Below are positions 7,942 through 17,544 of a stretch of DNA of 43,994 nt, piece after piece (positions within the stretch are counted from its first letter, which is position 1; the number at the start of each line of letters is the position of its first letter). Below the pieces are notes generated by a model. That model worked only from the letters and a program-made list of their open reading frames with translations. It was not told where the DNA came from and did no database searches. Location: positions 1 to 43,994 of the forward strand of contig NZ_RXHQ01000022.1 in the NCBI RefSeq assembly GCF_004138105.1, given 5' to 3'. This stretch comes from Xylanivirga thermophila (GTDB lineage: Bacteria > Bacillota > Clostridia > Caldicoprobacterales > Xylanivirgaceae). The position numbers and the translations under genes were made by a program.

Positions 7942-8184
7942 TTATTCAGCATTATATGGCAATAGAGCCATATTTCTAGCTCTTTTGATGGCTATTGTCA
8001 ATTGACGTTGATGTTTTGCACAGTTACCAGAAATTCTTCTAGGAACTATCTTGCCACGCTCAGTAACATATTTTCTAAGTTTTGGTATGTCTTTGTAGTC
8101 TATAGTTTGTGCCTTATCTGCACAAAATACACATACTTTACGTCTGCTTCTGCGTTGTCTAGGTCTTCTGTTAGCTTCAGCCAT
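7942..8184 (-). CDS. rpsR: 30S ribosomal protein S18
   Basis: This 80-residue protein is the standard S18 length, with a basic N-terminus ([11 protein letters not shown]), CxFC (VCVFCAD), and the conserved core [19 protein letters not shown] and [23 protein letters not shown]18 pairs with S6 on the 30S platform. It is the last gene of rpsF-ssb-rpsR, 20 bp after ssb. The CxxC-type Cys and a further Cys are kept, as in zinc-binding S18 forms. Confidence 0.97.
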   Translation of the reverse strand: MAEANRRPRQRRSRRKVCVFCADKAQTIDYKDIPKLRKYVTERGKIVPRRISGNCAKHQRQLTIAIKRARNMALLPYNAE

Positions 8185-8204
8185 TTATATTACCCTCCTT
8201 TTAA

Positions 8205-8642
8205 TTAAAATGGAAGCTCGTCATCCTCTCCAGGTAGAGGCTGGAATCCAGGAGTAGTATCCTCTGACGGGAATGCCTGGTTATCCATATTGTTGGCCCC
8301 GGGGAAAGACGATGGCGAACTATTACCGCGATCTAAAAATTGTACCTCATCCGCTACTATCTCTGTTATATAACGTCTTTGACCTTCTGGAGTGTCATAA
8401 GTGCGTGTTTGTATTCTGCCTGCAACTGCTACTAATCTGCCTTTACCTAAATATTTGCTGCAATTTTCGGCCAGTCCTCGCCATGTAACTATGGGAATAA
8501 AATCGGCTTCCCTTTCTCCCTGTTGATTGGTGTAGTTTCTGTTCACTGCAAGCATAAAAGTGGTTACAGCTACACCGCTTGGCAAGTATTTAATTTCCGG
8601 ATCCTTGGTCAGGCGTCCTATTAACACTACTTTGTTTAACAT
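8205..8642 (-). CDS. ssb: single-stranded DNA-binding protein
   Basis: This 145-residue SSB has an OB-fold over about residues 1-105 ([19 protein letters not shown], then FMLAVNRNY and WRGLAENC), a Gly/Pro/Ser-rich linker, and the acidic tail DDELPF that recruits repair and replication partners. ATG 8642 was chosen: AAAGGAG lies 11 bp upstream, whereas the in-frame GTG at 8654 overlaps the ribosome site. It sits between rpsF and rpsR as usual in Firmicutes. Confidence 0.97.
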   Translation of the reverse strand: MLNKVVLIGRLTKDPEIKYLPSGVAVTTFMLAVNRNYTNQQGEREADFIPIVTWRGLAENCSKYLGKGRLVAVAGRIQTRTYDTPEGQRRYITEIVADEVQFLDRGNSSPSSFPGANNMDNQAFPSEDTTPGFQPLPGEDDELPF

Positions 8643-8659
8643 TTTATAACACACTCCTT

Positions 8660-8953
8660 TTAATCATCGTCACGGATTATGGTATATCTTAGTATACTAT
8701 CGGTAATCTTGTATACACGCTCGAGTTCACCTGGTAGGGTGGCGGGAGCAGAGAAGTTCATGAGGACATAATATCCCTCTTTAAGATCATCTATAGGGTA
8801 TGCCAGACGGCGTCTGCCCCATTCGTCTATCTTTTCTACTTGTCCACCTTCCTGTGCGATAAGGTCGGAAAACCTTTCCACTACACCTTTTACGGCTTCC
8901 TCATCGAGTGTAGGACGGATAATATACATGGTTTCGTATTTGCGCATTTCCAT
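8660..8953 (-). CDS. rpsF: 30S ribosomal protein S6
   Basis: This 97-residue S6 has the typical start [11 protein letters not shown], the GRRRLAYPI segment and the end [17 protein letters not shown] stands 9 bp before ATG 8953. It leads the rpsF-ssb-rpsR operon from a well-formed promoter. In most Firmicutes this operon lies next to and in the same direction as yybS-gdpP-rplI-dnaB; here it points the other way and is separated by about 5 kb. Confidence 0.97.
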   Translation of the reverse strand: MEMRKYETMYIIRPTLDEEAVKGVVERFSDLIAQEGGQVEKIDEWGRRRLAYPIDDLKEGYYVLMNFSAPATLPGELERVYKITDSILRYTIIRDDD

Positions 8954-8979
8954 GTCGTTTCACCTCCTTTTGGACTTTG

Positions 8980-8998
8980 GCCCTGCAAAGAGCAGAGC
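8980..8998 (-). promoter_or_regulatory. hairpin in the rpsF leader
   Basis: On the minus strand GCTCTGC and GCAGGGC pair over 7 bp (one wobble) around TCTTT, followed by CCAAAGTCC, 27 bp before rpsF. rpsF leaders in many bacteria carry an S6:S18-binding autoregulatory RNA. The position fits, but I could not confirm the diagnostic bulge sequence, so the identity is tentative. Confidence 0.35.
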
Positions 8999-9016
8999 AA
9001 GGATTTACAACTAAAA

Positions 9017-9045
9017 ATTATATCATTACTGACTGATAAAATCAA
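9017..9045 (-). promoter_or_regulatory. promoter of rpsF-ssb-rpsR
   Basis: On the minus strand TTGATT (9045-9040), a 17-bp spacer and TATAAT (9022-9017) with a TGA extended -10. The leader to rpsF is about 60 nt. The rest of the 335-bp gap 8954-9288 holds no gene; its right part is AT-rich and must carry the promoter for the gene at 9289, but no convincing -35/-10 pair was found. Confidence 0.75.
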
Positions 9046-9288
9046 TAAAATAGTATGGATTAACTGTAAATTGCAATATGGATTATATTCGTATAAAAAT
9101 TATGCTATACTCCTATGTGTTTTTCAGTTTTATATCATCTATATCGAATTAGTCATTTTAAAATTATTAATAGGACTTTAGGACTATTTTAACAAAAATA
9201 TGAAACTTTTTTGGTAGTTAGGGTCTCTATATTATATAAGCAGTTCTTTTTTTTACTTAGGAACTTCATACAAAATGGGGGGTCTAAA

Positions 9289-10443
9289 ATGTCTAAGTCA
9301 TTAAAGATGAGATATATAGGCATTGCTCTAGTTATAGCTGCTTTTTTTATTATATTTATAAATAGAGATGTTATTCAAAAAACTTCTGGCAATACTATAG
9401 AGATAACACAGGATGATGTATATACAAAAATTAAGGCATTGGAAAAGGGGCAGATAGGCTCTGCCGGATGGAGCATTGATTTTGCAAATGATGAAGTCAT
9501 TATACTACGAGATGATGCATATTTTTTAACCCTTATGAAAGAAAAGGATGAATTATCACTTAATACTATTATTTCTATAGATGGTCTTGGCATCAAAGAT
9601 AGGGAACATATTATTGTTTCATACAGTCCTAATGGCAGATATGCACTTATAGGCAGCAATAAAAAAATATATGTTTGGGACATATCAGGTAAAAAAATTA
9701 GGGATATCGGCCATATTGGAATAAATCCTTCAGTCTGTGCCTGGGCAGGTACTTCTGAGTATTTAGCATTGACATCAGCTAACAAGGGAGAAGCTGTTGT
9801 TTATAATGTATTTAGTGGTGAGATAAGTTCTAGATCATTTGATAGTATTCCTGTTATCAATATGATAGTATCTGATGAGGGAGATATCGCATTGGAGGGG
9901 GATGGCGGGAGATGTATATATGTAGATATGGCTGGTGCCCATGATATTATAGATCAAGGCGGTAGGCTCATAGCTTTTGATGAAAATAGTATATTTTATG
10001 CCATTGAAAACAATGTAATGAGATTTTTAGCAGATGAACACCAATTAGTAAGGCAGATGGAAAATGGTTGTAGATATTTGGATGCTGATTTCAATAGGGT
10101 ATTATTTGGAAATGAGAGATCCAATTCCATATATAATATAGATGCAAACATTATATATACATTTTACAGGGGAAGTGCATCTAAGGTGCAGATGTTTTCA
10201 ACCGATTGCCAAAAGATGATATTTTCTAATAATGGAGTTATAAAGCTTATAGACTACTCTGGTAGGGATATAGTATTAGAAGATACAGCACATCCAAATC
10301 TTGATACCTCATATACATGGCTTAATAGTGAGGAAATAATAAAAGTTATTCAAGAGGATGATTCTGTTATAAGCATTATAAGTATACATCTAAAGGATGG
10401 TACGGAATCGGTTTTGTTTGAAATGCCATATAAGACCAGTTAA
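9289..10443 (+). CDS. membrane-anchored beta-propeller-like protein, unknown role
   Basis: This 384-residue protein begins with a basic stretch and one hydrophobic helix (about residues 9-26, IGIALVIAAFFIIFINR), with no cleavage motif, so most of it is probably outside the membrane. The rest consists of repeated beta-rich blocks such as YSPNGRYALIGSNKKIYVWD, EYLALTSANKGEAVVYN and DCQKMIFSNNGVIKLIDYSG, reminiscent of WD40/TolB-like propeller blades. ATG 9289 follows GGGGGG; an earlier in-frame GTG at 9211 has no such site. It stands alone between a promoter region and a bidirectional terminator. I do not recognise a specific family, and the propeller reading rests on repeat pattern only. Confidence 0.6.
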   Translation: MSKSLKMRYIGIALVIAAFFIIFINRDVIQKTSGNTIEITQDDVYTKIKALEKGQIGSAGWSIDFANDEVIILRDDAYFLTLMKEKDELSLNTIISIDGLGIKDREHIIVSYSPNGRYALIGSNKKIYVWDISGKKIRDIGHIGINPSVCAWAGTSEYLALTSANKGEAVVYNVFSGEISSRSFDSIPVINMIVSDEGDIALEGDGGRCIYVDMAGAHDIIDQGGRLIAFDENSIFYAIENNVMRFLADEHQLVRQMENGCRYLDADFNRVLFGNERSNSIYNIDANIIYTFYRGSASKVQMFSTDCQKMIFSNNGVIKLIDYSGRDIVLEDTAHPNLDTSYTWLNSEEIIKVIQEDDSVISIISIHLKDGTESVLFEMPYKTS

Positions 10444-10446
10444 AAA

Positions 10447-10490
10447 TATAAAAGGTGAATTATACGTGTAGGTAGAATTCACCTTTTATA
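10447..10490. terminator. bidirectional terminator
   Basis: TATAAAAGGTGAATT (10447-10461) is perfectly complementary to 10476-10490 with a 14-nt loop. A/T runs at both stem ends let it serve both the propeller gene and smsB. Confidence 0.85.
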
Positions 10491-10495
10491 AAGTA

Positions 10496-11416
10496 TTATT
10501 TCAAGAATCCCTCTAGTATTATATCTTCTGCTTCTTTTTGTGAATAACCAAGGGATTGAAGCTTTAAAAGCTGTTCTGAAGCTATTTTGCCAATGGCTGC
10601 TTCATGTATAAGTTGTGCATCGGCATGGTAAGCAGATATTTCAGGTATTGAGCTTACGTTGGCATTGTCCATTATGATGGAATCACATTGTATATGGCCC
10701 CTGCATCGATTTTTACCTAAAAGATTTAGATTAAATACCTGCTTGGAATTTCCCTGGGCTACAGATCGTGATATTATCTGTGCCGAAGAATCTTCACCTA
10801 AAAGTTCTACATTTATAATGGAATAGGCCTCCTGATCATCTGAGGTAAGGAGCCTTTCTGTTACTATAAGGCGGGCATTTTTATGAAGCTTTACCCGGGT
10901 ATCCCTTTTCGTATAATCTACTCCCTTTATCTGTACCAGCTCAAGTTCAGCTACACCATCTTCCTCTACTTCCACATAGGTAACAGGATTTAAGATTCTC
11001 TTGCCAGTACCCTGGCCTTGCCCGTAATGTTTTTCTACGTATTTCATGCGTGCTCCTTTGTGCACTACAAATTCATGTACGCCATCGTGTTCGGCGGTTT
11101 CATTGCCCGGGTTGTGTATGCCACATCCTGCTACTACTAAAACATCGGAACCTTCACCTATATCAAAACTGTTATATACCATATCATTCATACCACTAGC
11201 AGAGAGTATGACTGGTATATGCACGCTCTGCTTTTTGGTACCCGGTTTTACTATAATATCTATACCAGGTTTATCTTTTTTGGGAATAATATCTATATTA
11301 GCTGTGCTATTGCGTCCTAGAGCTTTACCATTTTTACGAATATTATATGCGCCCTGGGGTACATCATGAAGTCCAGCTACCTGCTCAAGAATTTGCTTGT
11401 CTATAGTATTCAGCAT
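10496..11416 (-). CDS. smsB: SufB/D-like scaffold of a minimal Fe-S assembly pair (SmsB)
   Basis: This 306-residue protein is of the SufB/SufD family but much shorter than SufB (about 460). The core beta-helix is visible in VVAGCGIHNPG, GARMKYVEKHYGQG, YVEVEEDGVAELELVQIKG and GHIQCDSIIMDNANVSSIPEI. The C-terminal HEAAIGKIASEQLLKLQSLGYSQKEAEDIILEGFLK is the family hallmark. ATG 11416 (MLNTID) has AGGGGGCTGG upstream; the longer frame from 11464 lacks a site. It overlaps smsC by 32 bp. No sufS, sufU or sufD is nearby, so this is the two-gene SMS/SUF-like minimal arrangement found in anaerobes, where SmsB and SmsC form the Fe-S scaffold complex. That assignment is from family knowledge and gene context. 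Confidence 0.85.
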   Translation of the reverse strand: MLNTIDKQILEQVAGLHDVPQGAYNIRKNGKALGRNSTANIDIIPKKDKPGIDIIVKPGTKKQSVHIPVILSASGMNDMVYNSFDIGEGSDVLVVAGCGIHNPGNETAEHDGVHEFVVHKGARMKYVEKHYGQGQGTGKRILNPVTYVEVEEDGVAELELVQIKGVDYTKRDTRVKLHKNARLIVTERLLTSDDQEAYSIINVELLGEDSSAQIISRSVAQGNSKQVFNLNLLGKNRCRGHIQCDSIIMDNANVSSIPEISAYHADAQLIHEAAIGKIASEQLLKLQSLGYSQKEAEDIILEGFLK

Positions 11417-12152
11417 TAAAACCAGCCCCCTTTTCGCAACCTTGTTTACATAGGCAATTTGCATCTTGATCTATTTTAGAGAAAAAGTTTGTTTTGTTGG
11501 TCCTATCGATTACTTCTCCATCATTCATCACTATTACTTCATCAGCTAAATTGAGGATGCGTTCTTGATGGGATATTATTATTATTGTAGTATCGCTTCT
11601 CCTATGCATCTTTTCAAAGGTTTCAGCAAGCCTTTGGAAACTCCATAGGTCTATGCCTGCTTCTGGCTCATCAAACAGTGCTACTTTGAGGTCCCTTGCT
11701 ATTACGCTGGCAAGTTCTATACGTTTTAACTCACCGCCTGACAAACTCCCATCTATTTCTCTGCTTAAATAGTCCTGTGCACATAATCCAACATCCATTA
11801 AAAGATCACATAAAGCAGTGACGTTTTTACCATTTCTAGACGATAACTCTAAAAGCTTCCGTACTGTTATACCTTTAAATCGCGGGGGTTGCTGGAAGGC
11901 ATACCCTAATCCTAAATTTGCCCTCTCTGATATATCCATTTGGGTAATATCTTGCCCATTAAATATCAAATTCCCTGAAGTAGGGGTATATATGCCCATT
12001 ATAGTCTTTGCAAGAGATGATTTTCCGCTGCCGTTTGGACCTGTGATGACATATATCTTGCCGCTATCCAATGTGAGATTGATATTTTTTAGTATATCTA
12101 CTTGACCCTCTTCATCATCTATTGTTAAGGATACATCCTTGATGTCTAGCAT
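11385..12152 (-). CDS. smsC: SufC-like ATPase of the minimal Fe-S assembly pair (SmsC)
   Basis: This 255-residue ABC-type ATPase has Walker A GPNGSGKSS near 38-46, Q-loop AFQQPPRFKG, signature SLSGGELKRIE, Walker B VALFDEPEAGIDLW and switch His in IIISHQ. The lack of a membrane partner, the PPRFKG segment and the neighbouring SufB-like gene identify SufC rather than a transporter. A C-terminal extension after about residue 225 contains CLCKQGC, three close cysteines not seen in classical SufC, which could bind a metal or cluster. Start is ATG 12152 with AGGAGG upstream. It lies 76 bp after radC and may be cotranscribed with it. Confidence 0.88.
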   Translation of the reverse strand: MLDIKDVSLTIDDEEGQVDILKNINLTLDSGKIYVITGPNGSGKSSLAKTIMGIYTPTSGNLIFNGQDITQMDISERANLGLGYAFQQPPRFKGITVRKLLELSSRNGKNVTALCDLLMDVGLCAQDYLSREIDGSLSGGELKRIELASVIARDLKVALFDEPEAGIDLWSFQRLAETFEKMHRRSDTTIIIISHQERILNLADEVIVMNDGEVIDRTNKTNFFSKIDQDANCLCKQGCEKGAGFNAEYYRQANS

Positions 12153-12228
12153 AAAATTCCTCCTGTTTCAATTAAGAATATTTATTAATCTATATTTACC
12201 CTAAAAAATATATAAAAAACAAATAATA

Positions 12229-12903
12229 TTATATAAGTCCCGCATCGGCAAAACTAAAGTATCTATCTCCCGCCACTATTACGTGATCTACCACATTTAT
12301 GGATATGGCTCCTAGTGCATTTTTTATAACTTTGGTAGCTTCAATATCTGCTGTAGAGGGATTTAGACTCCCGCCAGGGTGATTGTGTGCAAGTATAACG
12401 CTATTGCTCTTATGCCTTAGTGCAGTTTCTACTATGAGGCGTGGGTATATGGGGGCCTGATCTATGGTACCTTCATGTACTAATGCCGCATGATTTACCC
12501 TGTTTTGGGCATCAAGGCATATTACATAGAATACCTCATACATCCTTCCTGCTAAAAGGGCTATGGTGTATTCTCCCGCCTTGGTAGATGTATTAAGCTG
12601 GGGCTTGTCCCCCCACTTGTCCTTAAAATATATTCTGGACAGATGGGGTATAAGGGATAGGAGTACAGCTGAATTAGGGCCTATACCCGGCACGGTCATA
12701 AGATCATGTGCATCGGCCTCAAATACGGCAGATAAGGATCCATACCGCTTTAAAAGGGAATGGGCCAGTTCATTTGTATCCTTATATGGTATGGCAAAAA
12801 AGAGCAAAAGCTCTAATATTTGATGATCTTCAAATCCATCCAATCCTTCATTTAGAAACCGATCCTTTAATCTTTGTCTATGACCCTGGTGCAATTTTAT
12901 CAC
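12229..12903 (-). CDS. radC: RadC family protein (JAB domain)
   Basis: This 224-residue RadC-like protein has an N-terminal helix-hairpin-helix region (TVPGIGPNSAVLLSLI, about 68-83) and a C-terminal JAB/MPN metalloprotease-like domain with the motif HNHPGGSLNPSTAD followed by a conserved Asp. The old link to DNA repair is not supported and the role remains uncertain. The GTG at 12903 overlaps the sirtuin stop (GTGA), but a TTG at 12894 has better spacing (8 bp) from AGAGAGG and gives MHQGHRQRLKDRF, close to common RadC starts. Coupled to the sirtuin gene. Confidence 0.88.
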   Translation of the reverse strand: MIKLHQGHRQRLKDRFLNEGLDGFEDHQILELLLFFAIPYKDTNELAHSLLKRYGSLSAVFEADAHDLMTVPGIGPNSAVLLSLIPHLSRIYFKDKWGDKPQLNTSTKAGEYTIALLAGRMYEVFYVICLDAQNRVNHAALVHEGTIDQAPIYPRLIVETALRHKSNSVILAHNHPGGSLNPSTADIEATKVIKNALGAISINVVDHVIVAGDRYFSFADAGLI

Positions 12904-13631
12904 CTCTCTACAGCATTTTTTAGAACCTTGCCTATGCTGTCATGTATTATTAAATCGGCTGTATTGTCATATGGTGTTTCATCCCTATTTATAAGCACGA
13001 GTTTATTTCCGTTATAGTAGTCCACCAGTCCTGCTGCAGGATATACTACCAGGGAGGTTCCACCTACTATGAGCATATCGGCATTTTTGATATACCATAT
13101 GGCCCTATTTAATACCTCCATATCGAGCCCTTCTTGATACAGTACTACATCAGGACGGACAATGCCGCCACATACTTTACATTTAGGTACATTGTCGGTA
13201 TTTAATATATAGTCTAGGTCATATTTTTTATTGCACTCCATGCAGTAGTTTCTATATATGGAACCATGGAGTTCTAAAACATTTTTGCTGCCTGCCTTTT
13301 GATGCAGCCCATCAATATTTTGAGTGATTACGGCTTTTAGCTTGCCTTCCTCCTCTAATTTTGCCAATGTTTTGTGGGCGTCATTTGGTTTTGCGTCCTT
13401 ATATACCATATTTGTTTTATAGAAATCATAGAAATCCCTTGTATGCTGTATAAAAAAGCTATGACTTATCATAACCTCTGGAGGATAGGGATATTTATGG
13501 TTTTTATCGTATAATCCGGTGTCCTGTGTTCGAAAGTCTGGTATATTGCTTTCCGTTGAGGTACCGGCTCCACCGAAGAAGACAATGTTATTGCTCTCCC
13601 TTATCCATTCTCCAAACTTTTCTATACTCAT
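12900..13631 (-). CDS. NAD-dependent protein deacylase (sirtuin, Sir2/CobB)
   Basis: This 243-residue Sir2 protein removes acyl groups from lysines using NAD+. It shows GGAGTSTESNIPDFR near 20-34, TQNIDGLHQKAG with the catalytic His in LELHGS, a structural zinc site of two CxxC pairs (CMEC and CKVC), and VGGTSLVVYPAAG. The ATG at 13631 is preceded by AAAGGAG. Length and motifs match the single-domain bacterial type (Thermotoga maritima Sir2 being the studied model). It overlaps radC by a few bases. Confidence 0.93.
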   Translation of the reverse strand: MSIEKFGEWIRESNNIVFFGGAGTSTESNIPDFRTQDTGLYDKNHKYPYPPEVMISHSFFIQHTRDFYDFYKTNMVYKDAKPNDAHKTLAKLEEEGKLKAVITQNIDGLHQKAGSKNVLELHGSIYRNYCMECNKKYDLDYILNTDNVPKCKVCGGIVRPDVVLYQEGLDMEVLNRAIWYIKNADMLIVGGTSLVVYPAAGLVDYYNGNKLVLINRDETPYDNTADLIIHDSIGKVLKNAVER

Positions 13632-13747
13632 ACTATCAACTCCTTTATACCATTATACAACAAGTTTTCAATTAAATCTTTAGATTTTTAAAGAAATGTG
13701 TTAAGATATACTTACTATGGGGTGTTGTATCCGGGAGGGTGAACATA

Positions 13748-14077
13748 TTGGGAAAGGATAATGAACGGAGTATTGATATAGCGAAAAATATAAAGCTTAT
13801 TGAATGGCTCAAGAGTGAGATGTTAACATCGCTGGCAGAGCTTTTTAGACTGCTTACCAATGGTATAAAGGGTACACAGAATGCCATTGTGGATTGCCTA
13901 GCGAATATCATCATTGTATGTTATCTTTTAGGTAAACGGTTGGGTATACAGTTTTCTTCTATAGATAAAAATATAGAGAAAAAGATCAAATTGGGCATAG
14001 TAGAGGAGCACGATGTTGAGAGATATTATGGTGATTTATCAGCTTTAGGAGAACATATAAAACAAACCAGAGAATAA
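13748..14077 (+). CDS. MazG-like family protein
   Basis: About 109 residues, all-alpha, with the pattern of the small MazG-like proteins that stand upstream of yybS in Clostridia (DIAKNIKLIEWLKSEMLTSLAELFRLL...CLANIIIVCYLLGKRLGI). Full MazG enzymes hydrolyse NTPs using an EExxE metal motif; I do not see a complete one, so activity is doubtful. GGGAGG at 13733-13738 is 9 bp from TTG 13748, which I prefer to the overlapping GTG at 13739. It opens the operon running through yybS, gdpP, rplI and dnaB. Confidence 0.75.
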   Translation: MGKDNERSIDIAKNIKLIEWLKSEMLTSLAELFRLLTNGIKGTQNAIVDCLANIIIVCYLLGKRLGIQFSSIDKNIEKKIKLGIVEEHDVERYYGDLSALGEHIKQTRE

Positions 14078-14092
14078 AATGGAGTGTTGTGG

Positions 14093-15076
14093 ATGAGTTT
14101 ACAAGATAGAGGACAACCGGTTTTAGAGGCCATATTAGTATCGATTATAAGCACATTGGCTATGGCAGGCATGTATATGGTACCTTTTCTAAATAGTTTT
14201 GTGTTTTTGTGGCCTGTACCTATAGCGATAGTGGCTGTAAAATATAATAATTACTGGCTAAGTGGGATAGGATTGGGCGTTGCTGCTGCTGTTATCAGCT
14301 TTTTGGATCCATCCCTTGCCATTATTGCTGTATTGGTGTTTAGCATAATGGTATTTATATTGCCCTGGTCTATAAAGAAGAAACCAGGAATTTTTGAAGG
14401 GACGGCAATGTGTTCTGCTGCCATGTTTATAGCTTTGATTGTAGTACTGAAGGTACTATCTAGTATGGTGGGACAGGATATATTTACCTATTCATGGGAT
14501 GCCATAAGGCAGTTTTTTGACAGGGGTGGGGGCGATAACTTTAATAAGGTACTTGAAATGTATAAGAAAATTGGGCTGATAGAGCATTCCATTACTGGAC
14601 CTCAGTTTGCAGAGCTTCTTATAGATAAGTTAAAAGTTATGGTGCCATCCATATTGATAATATTTTCTATGGTAGCAGGTGGAGTGGATTTTTTGCTCGC
14701 CAGTGTTGTTTTAAAGAAGATGCAAATGGATGCACCTTATATTCCTCCCTTTGTCGAATGGAAGCTGCCGGGGGGTACTGGCAAAGGGTTTTTCACTATT
14801 ATAGTGGTAGCGTTTATAGGTGCTTTAGTTGGAATAAAAAATTTTGATATAGTACTTAGTACTGTATTAGCAATATTTTCTTTTATATTCTCCATACAGG
14901 GATTGGCTTTTTCATCATTCCTGCTGAAGATGGGCAGAATACCTACATGGATAAGGGTGCTTCTTCTTTTTGTTTTTTATTTATTCTTCCAGGGGATATT
15001 GATATTTATGGGTGTTTTTGAACAAATGTTTAATATAAGAGATAATTATAGGAATCCACCTACTCCCCGCATCTGA
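14093..15076 (+). CDS. yybS: YybS-like membrane protein (DUF2232)
   Basis: This 327-residue protein has about eight hydrophobic segments, for example residues 13-30, 35-55, 60-100, 105-130, 185-210 and several near the C-terminus. It has the position, just before gdpP, of the DUF2232/YybS family. ATG 14093 follows GGAG by 8 bp; the in-frame GTG at 14084 overlaps that site. Function is unknown; a transporter-like role (ECF S-component-like fold) has been considered for the family. Confidence 0.82.
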   Translation: MSLQDRGQPVLEAILVSIISTLAMAGMYMVPFLNSFVFLWPVPIAIVAVKYNNYWLSGIGLGVAAAVISFLDPSLAIIAVLVFSIMVFILPWSIKKKPGIFEGTAMCSAAMFIALIVVLKVLSSMVGQDIFTYSWDAIRQFFDRGGGDNFNKVLEMYKKIGLIEHSITGPQFAELLIDKLKVMVPSILIIFSMVAGGVDFLLASVVLKKMQMDAPYIPPFVEWKLPGGTGKGFFTIIVVAFIGALVGIKNFDIVLSTVLAIFSFIFSIQGLAFSSFLLKMGRIPTWIRVLLLFVFYLFFQGILIFMGVFEQMFNIRDNYRNPPTPRI

Positions 15077-15096
15077 TACAGTAATGGAGGTATATA

Positions 15097-17100
15097 ATGA
15101 AAAATTCCGTTAAAAAAAAGCTAACTATTCCTGAAGTGAGACTTTTTTTATTGGTAGTATTCATGCAGGCCATTATATTTTTTTATTTTGATTGGCGGAT
15201 AGGTGTTATATCATGTATCGTATTTGCCTGTCTAATATACTATGACATCAAAGTAACTAAAAAAAGACAAAGGGAATGGATAAAATATTTAGAGAGCATA
15301 TCTGAAAATATTGAGTGGTCAACGAAAAATGCAGTACTAAGCGTGCCACTGCCACTAGTAGTTGTAGAGATAGATGGCTCGATAAGCTGGTTTAATCCTA
15401 ATTTTTCTCATATGTTTGAAGGTCAAGATTTGCTGGATAAAAAGATAACAGATTATGTTCCGGAATTGGATCCTCAAATGATTTTGGATAATCAAGATAA
15501 AAACTCTAAGAGATTAGAGCTAAATGATCGTATATACAATGTTATATGGACACCCGTGCAGATAGATGGGGTTAATAGTGAAAAGAAAGTTATGATACTC
15601 TTGTATTGGGAGGATATAACGGAATATGTTAGGATAAAGGAAGAGTATTATAATCAGCAGATAGTTGTCATGGATATACAGATAGACAATTATGACGAAG
15701 TTATGGCCAATACTGATGATACCCATCGTCCAAATGTACAGGCAGAGATAGAGAGTAGACTGGCAAAATGGGCTAATGCATTGAATGGGGCATGGACTAA
15801 ATATGACAGGGATAAATTTATAGTGATAATTCATGCAATGAAATTTAAAAAACTGTCGGAGAAAAAATTTGATATATTAGATGAAATTCGAGATATTAAT
15901 GTAGGTAATCAAATACCAGTTACCCTTAGTGTAGGGGTAGGCGTGGGAGGCAGTACCCCATTGGAATCCCAATATTATGCCCGAAGTGCTATAGATTTGG
16001 CACTAGGTAGGGGCGGGGATCAGGCAGTTGTAAAGAATGGTGACAAATTATCATTTTATGGCGGGAGAAACAAGGCGGTAGAAAAACGTAGTAAGGTAAA
16101 GTCCAGGGTGATCGCAAATGCATTAAGGCAGCTTATGGAACAGTCTTCTGAGGTATTAATAATGAGTCACGAGGTTCCAGATCTAGATTCCATAGGTTCT
16201 GCACTTGGCATATATAGATGTGCACAGTATATAGACAAAGGGGCACATATAGTATTAAACATGAGTAACGCATCTGTAGACAGATTAGTAAAAAAACTTT
16301 TACAAATAGACGATTACAAGGATATATTTATAACAGGGGATCAGGCTATGGACAGGATAGACAAGAGGACGCTTCTAGTGGTGGTAGATACCCATAGGCC
16401 TAGTTTTACAGAAGTGCCTCAGCTAGTTAAGATGGCAGAAAAGGTAGTGGTTATAGATCATCACAGGAGAAGTGTAGAGGGTATGGAAAATGCCATATTG
16501 ACCTACTTAGAGCCATATGCCTCATCTACCAGTGAGCTTGTTACTGAGATGACGCAATACTTTGGAGAAAAGGTAAAACTTAGTAATATAGAGGCTGATG
16601 CCCTATTGGCTGGTATAACAATGGATACTAAGAATTTTATATTTAAAACAGGTGTAAGAACGTTTGAAGCGGCGTCGTTTTTACGTAGAAGTGGAGCAGA
16701 TCCTACTTCAATAAGACAACTTTTTCAGGATGATATGGATACTTACGTCGCTAGGGCAGATGCAGTGAGGGCTGCAGAAATAGTGTATCCTGGTATTGCA
16801 ATAGCCATATGCCCGCCTGATATAAAAAATGCACCTTTAATTGCCGCCCAGGCAGCGGATAATCTGCTTACAATAAGGGGGATACATACATCATTTGTAT
16901 TATGTAAAAACGGTGATGAGATTATGATAAGTGCCAGATCCCTTGGCAATGTAAATGTGCAGGTGGTCCTTGAAAAACTAGGCGGTGGTGGACACTTAAC
17001 CATGGCGGGAGCCCAGATTAGCGATATAACAGAAGAGGAAGCCAAACAAAAGGTTATAGAGGCATTAGAAGAATATTTAAAGGAGGATGAGAGCAAATGA
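15097..17100 (+). CDS. gdpP: cyclic-di-AMP phosphodiesterase GdpP
   Basis: This 667-residue membrane protein cleaves c-di-AMP to pApA. It has two transmembrane helices (about 14-55), a PAS-like domain (about 80-155, [21 protein letters not shown]), a degenerate GGDEF domain (about 180-315) and a DHH-DHHA1 catalytic module. Catalytic residues are visible in [25 protein letters not shown] and the DHHA1 motif [16 protein letters not shown] precedes ATG 15097. The stop overlaps the rplI start (ATGA). Two of the GGCGGGAG octamers lie inside it. Confidence 0.95.
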   Translation: MKNSVKKKLTIPEVRLFLLVVFMQAIIFFYFDWRIGVISCIVFACLIYYDIKVTKKRQREWIKYLESISENIEWSTKNAVLSVPLPLVVVEIDGSISWFNPNFSHMFEGQDLLDKKITDYVPELDPQMILDNQDKNSKRLELNDRIYNVIWTPVQIDGVNSEKKVMILLYWEDITEYVRIKEEYYNQQIVVMDIQIDNYDEVMANTDDTHRPNVQAEIESRLAKWANALNGAWTKYDRDKFIVIIHAMKFKKLSEKKFDILDEIRDINVGNQIPVTLSVGVGVGGSTPLESQYYARSAIDLALGRGGDQAVVKNGDKLSFYGGRNKAVEKRSKVKSRVIANALRQLMEQSSEVLIMSHEVPDLDSIGSALGIYRCAQYIDKGAHIVLNMSNASVDRLVKKLLQIDDYKDIFITGDQAMDRIDKRTLLVVVDTHRPSFTEVPQLVKMAEKVVVIDHHRRSVEGMENAILTYLEPYASSTSELVTEMTQYFGEKVKLSNIEADALLAGITMDTKNFIFKTGVRTFEAASFLRRSGADPTSIRQLFQDDMDTYVARADAVRAAEIVYPGIAIAICPPDIKNAPLIAAQAADNLLTIRGIHTSFVLCKNGDEIMISARSLGNVNVQVVLEKLGGGGHLTMAGAQISDITEEEAKQKVIEALEEYLKEDESK

Positions 17101-17543
17101 AGGTAATATTACTGGATGATGTTAAAGGAAAGGGTAAGAAGGGTACGGTGGTAAATGTAAGTGATGGTTATGCTAGAAATTTTTTATTCCCCCGTTCTTT
17201 AGCTATAGAGGCCAATGATAAAAATATGAAGGAATTAAAGGCTAGACAAAAGGCCGAAGCAAATAAAAAGGCAGAAGAGCTTAACGAGGCAAAAAAATTG
17301 GCGGATAAAATTTCAGAGCTTACTGTAGTGGTAAAGGCAAAGAGTGGAGAAAACGGAAAACTATTTGGTTCCATTACCAATAAGGAAATAGCAGAGGCTT
17401 TGAAGATGCAGCATGGTGTTAAAATAGATAAAAAGAAGATAGTACTAAATGAGCCTATAAAGACCATAGGCGTAAAGCAATTAGAAGTAAAGGTATATCC
17501 AGAGGTTAGTGCCACTCTCAAAGTGAATATCGAGGAGGAATAA
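17097..17543 (+). CDS. rplI: 50S ribosomal protein L9
   Basis: 148 residues, the usual length. The N-terminal domain begins [32 protein letters not shown], followed by a charged connecting helix (about 41-75) and the C-terminal rRNA-binding domain ([16 protein letters not shown]...[15 protein letters not shown]). It is coupled to gdpP by a 4-bp overlap and lies one base from dnaB. Confidence 0.97.
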   Translation: MKVILLDDVKGKGKKGTVVNVSDGYARNFLFPRSLAIEANDKNMKELKARQKAEANKKAEELNEAKKLADKISELTVVVKAKSGENGKLFGSITNKEIAEALKMQHGVKIDKKKIVLNEPIKTIGVKQLEVKVYPEVSATLKVNIEEE

Positions 17544-17544
17544 C

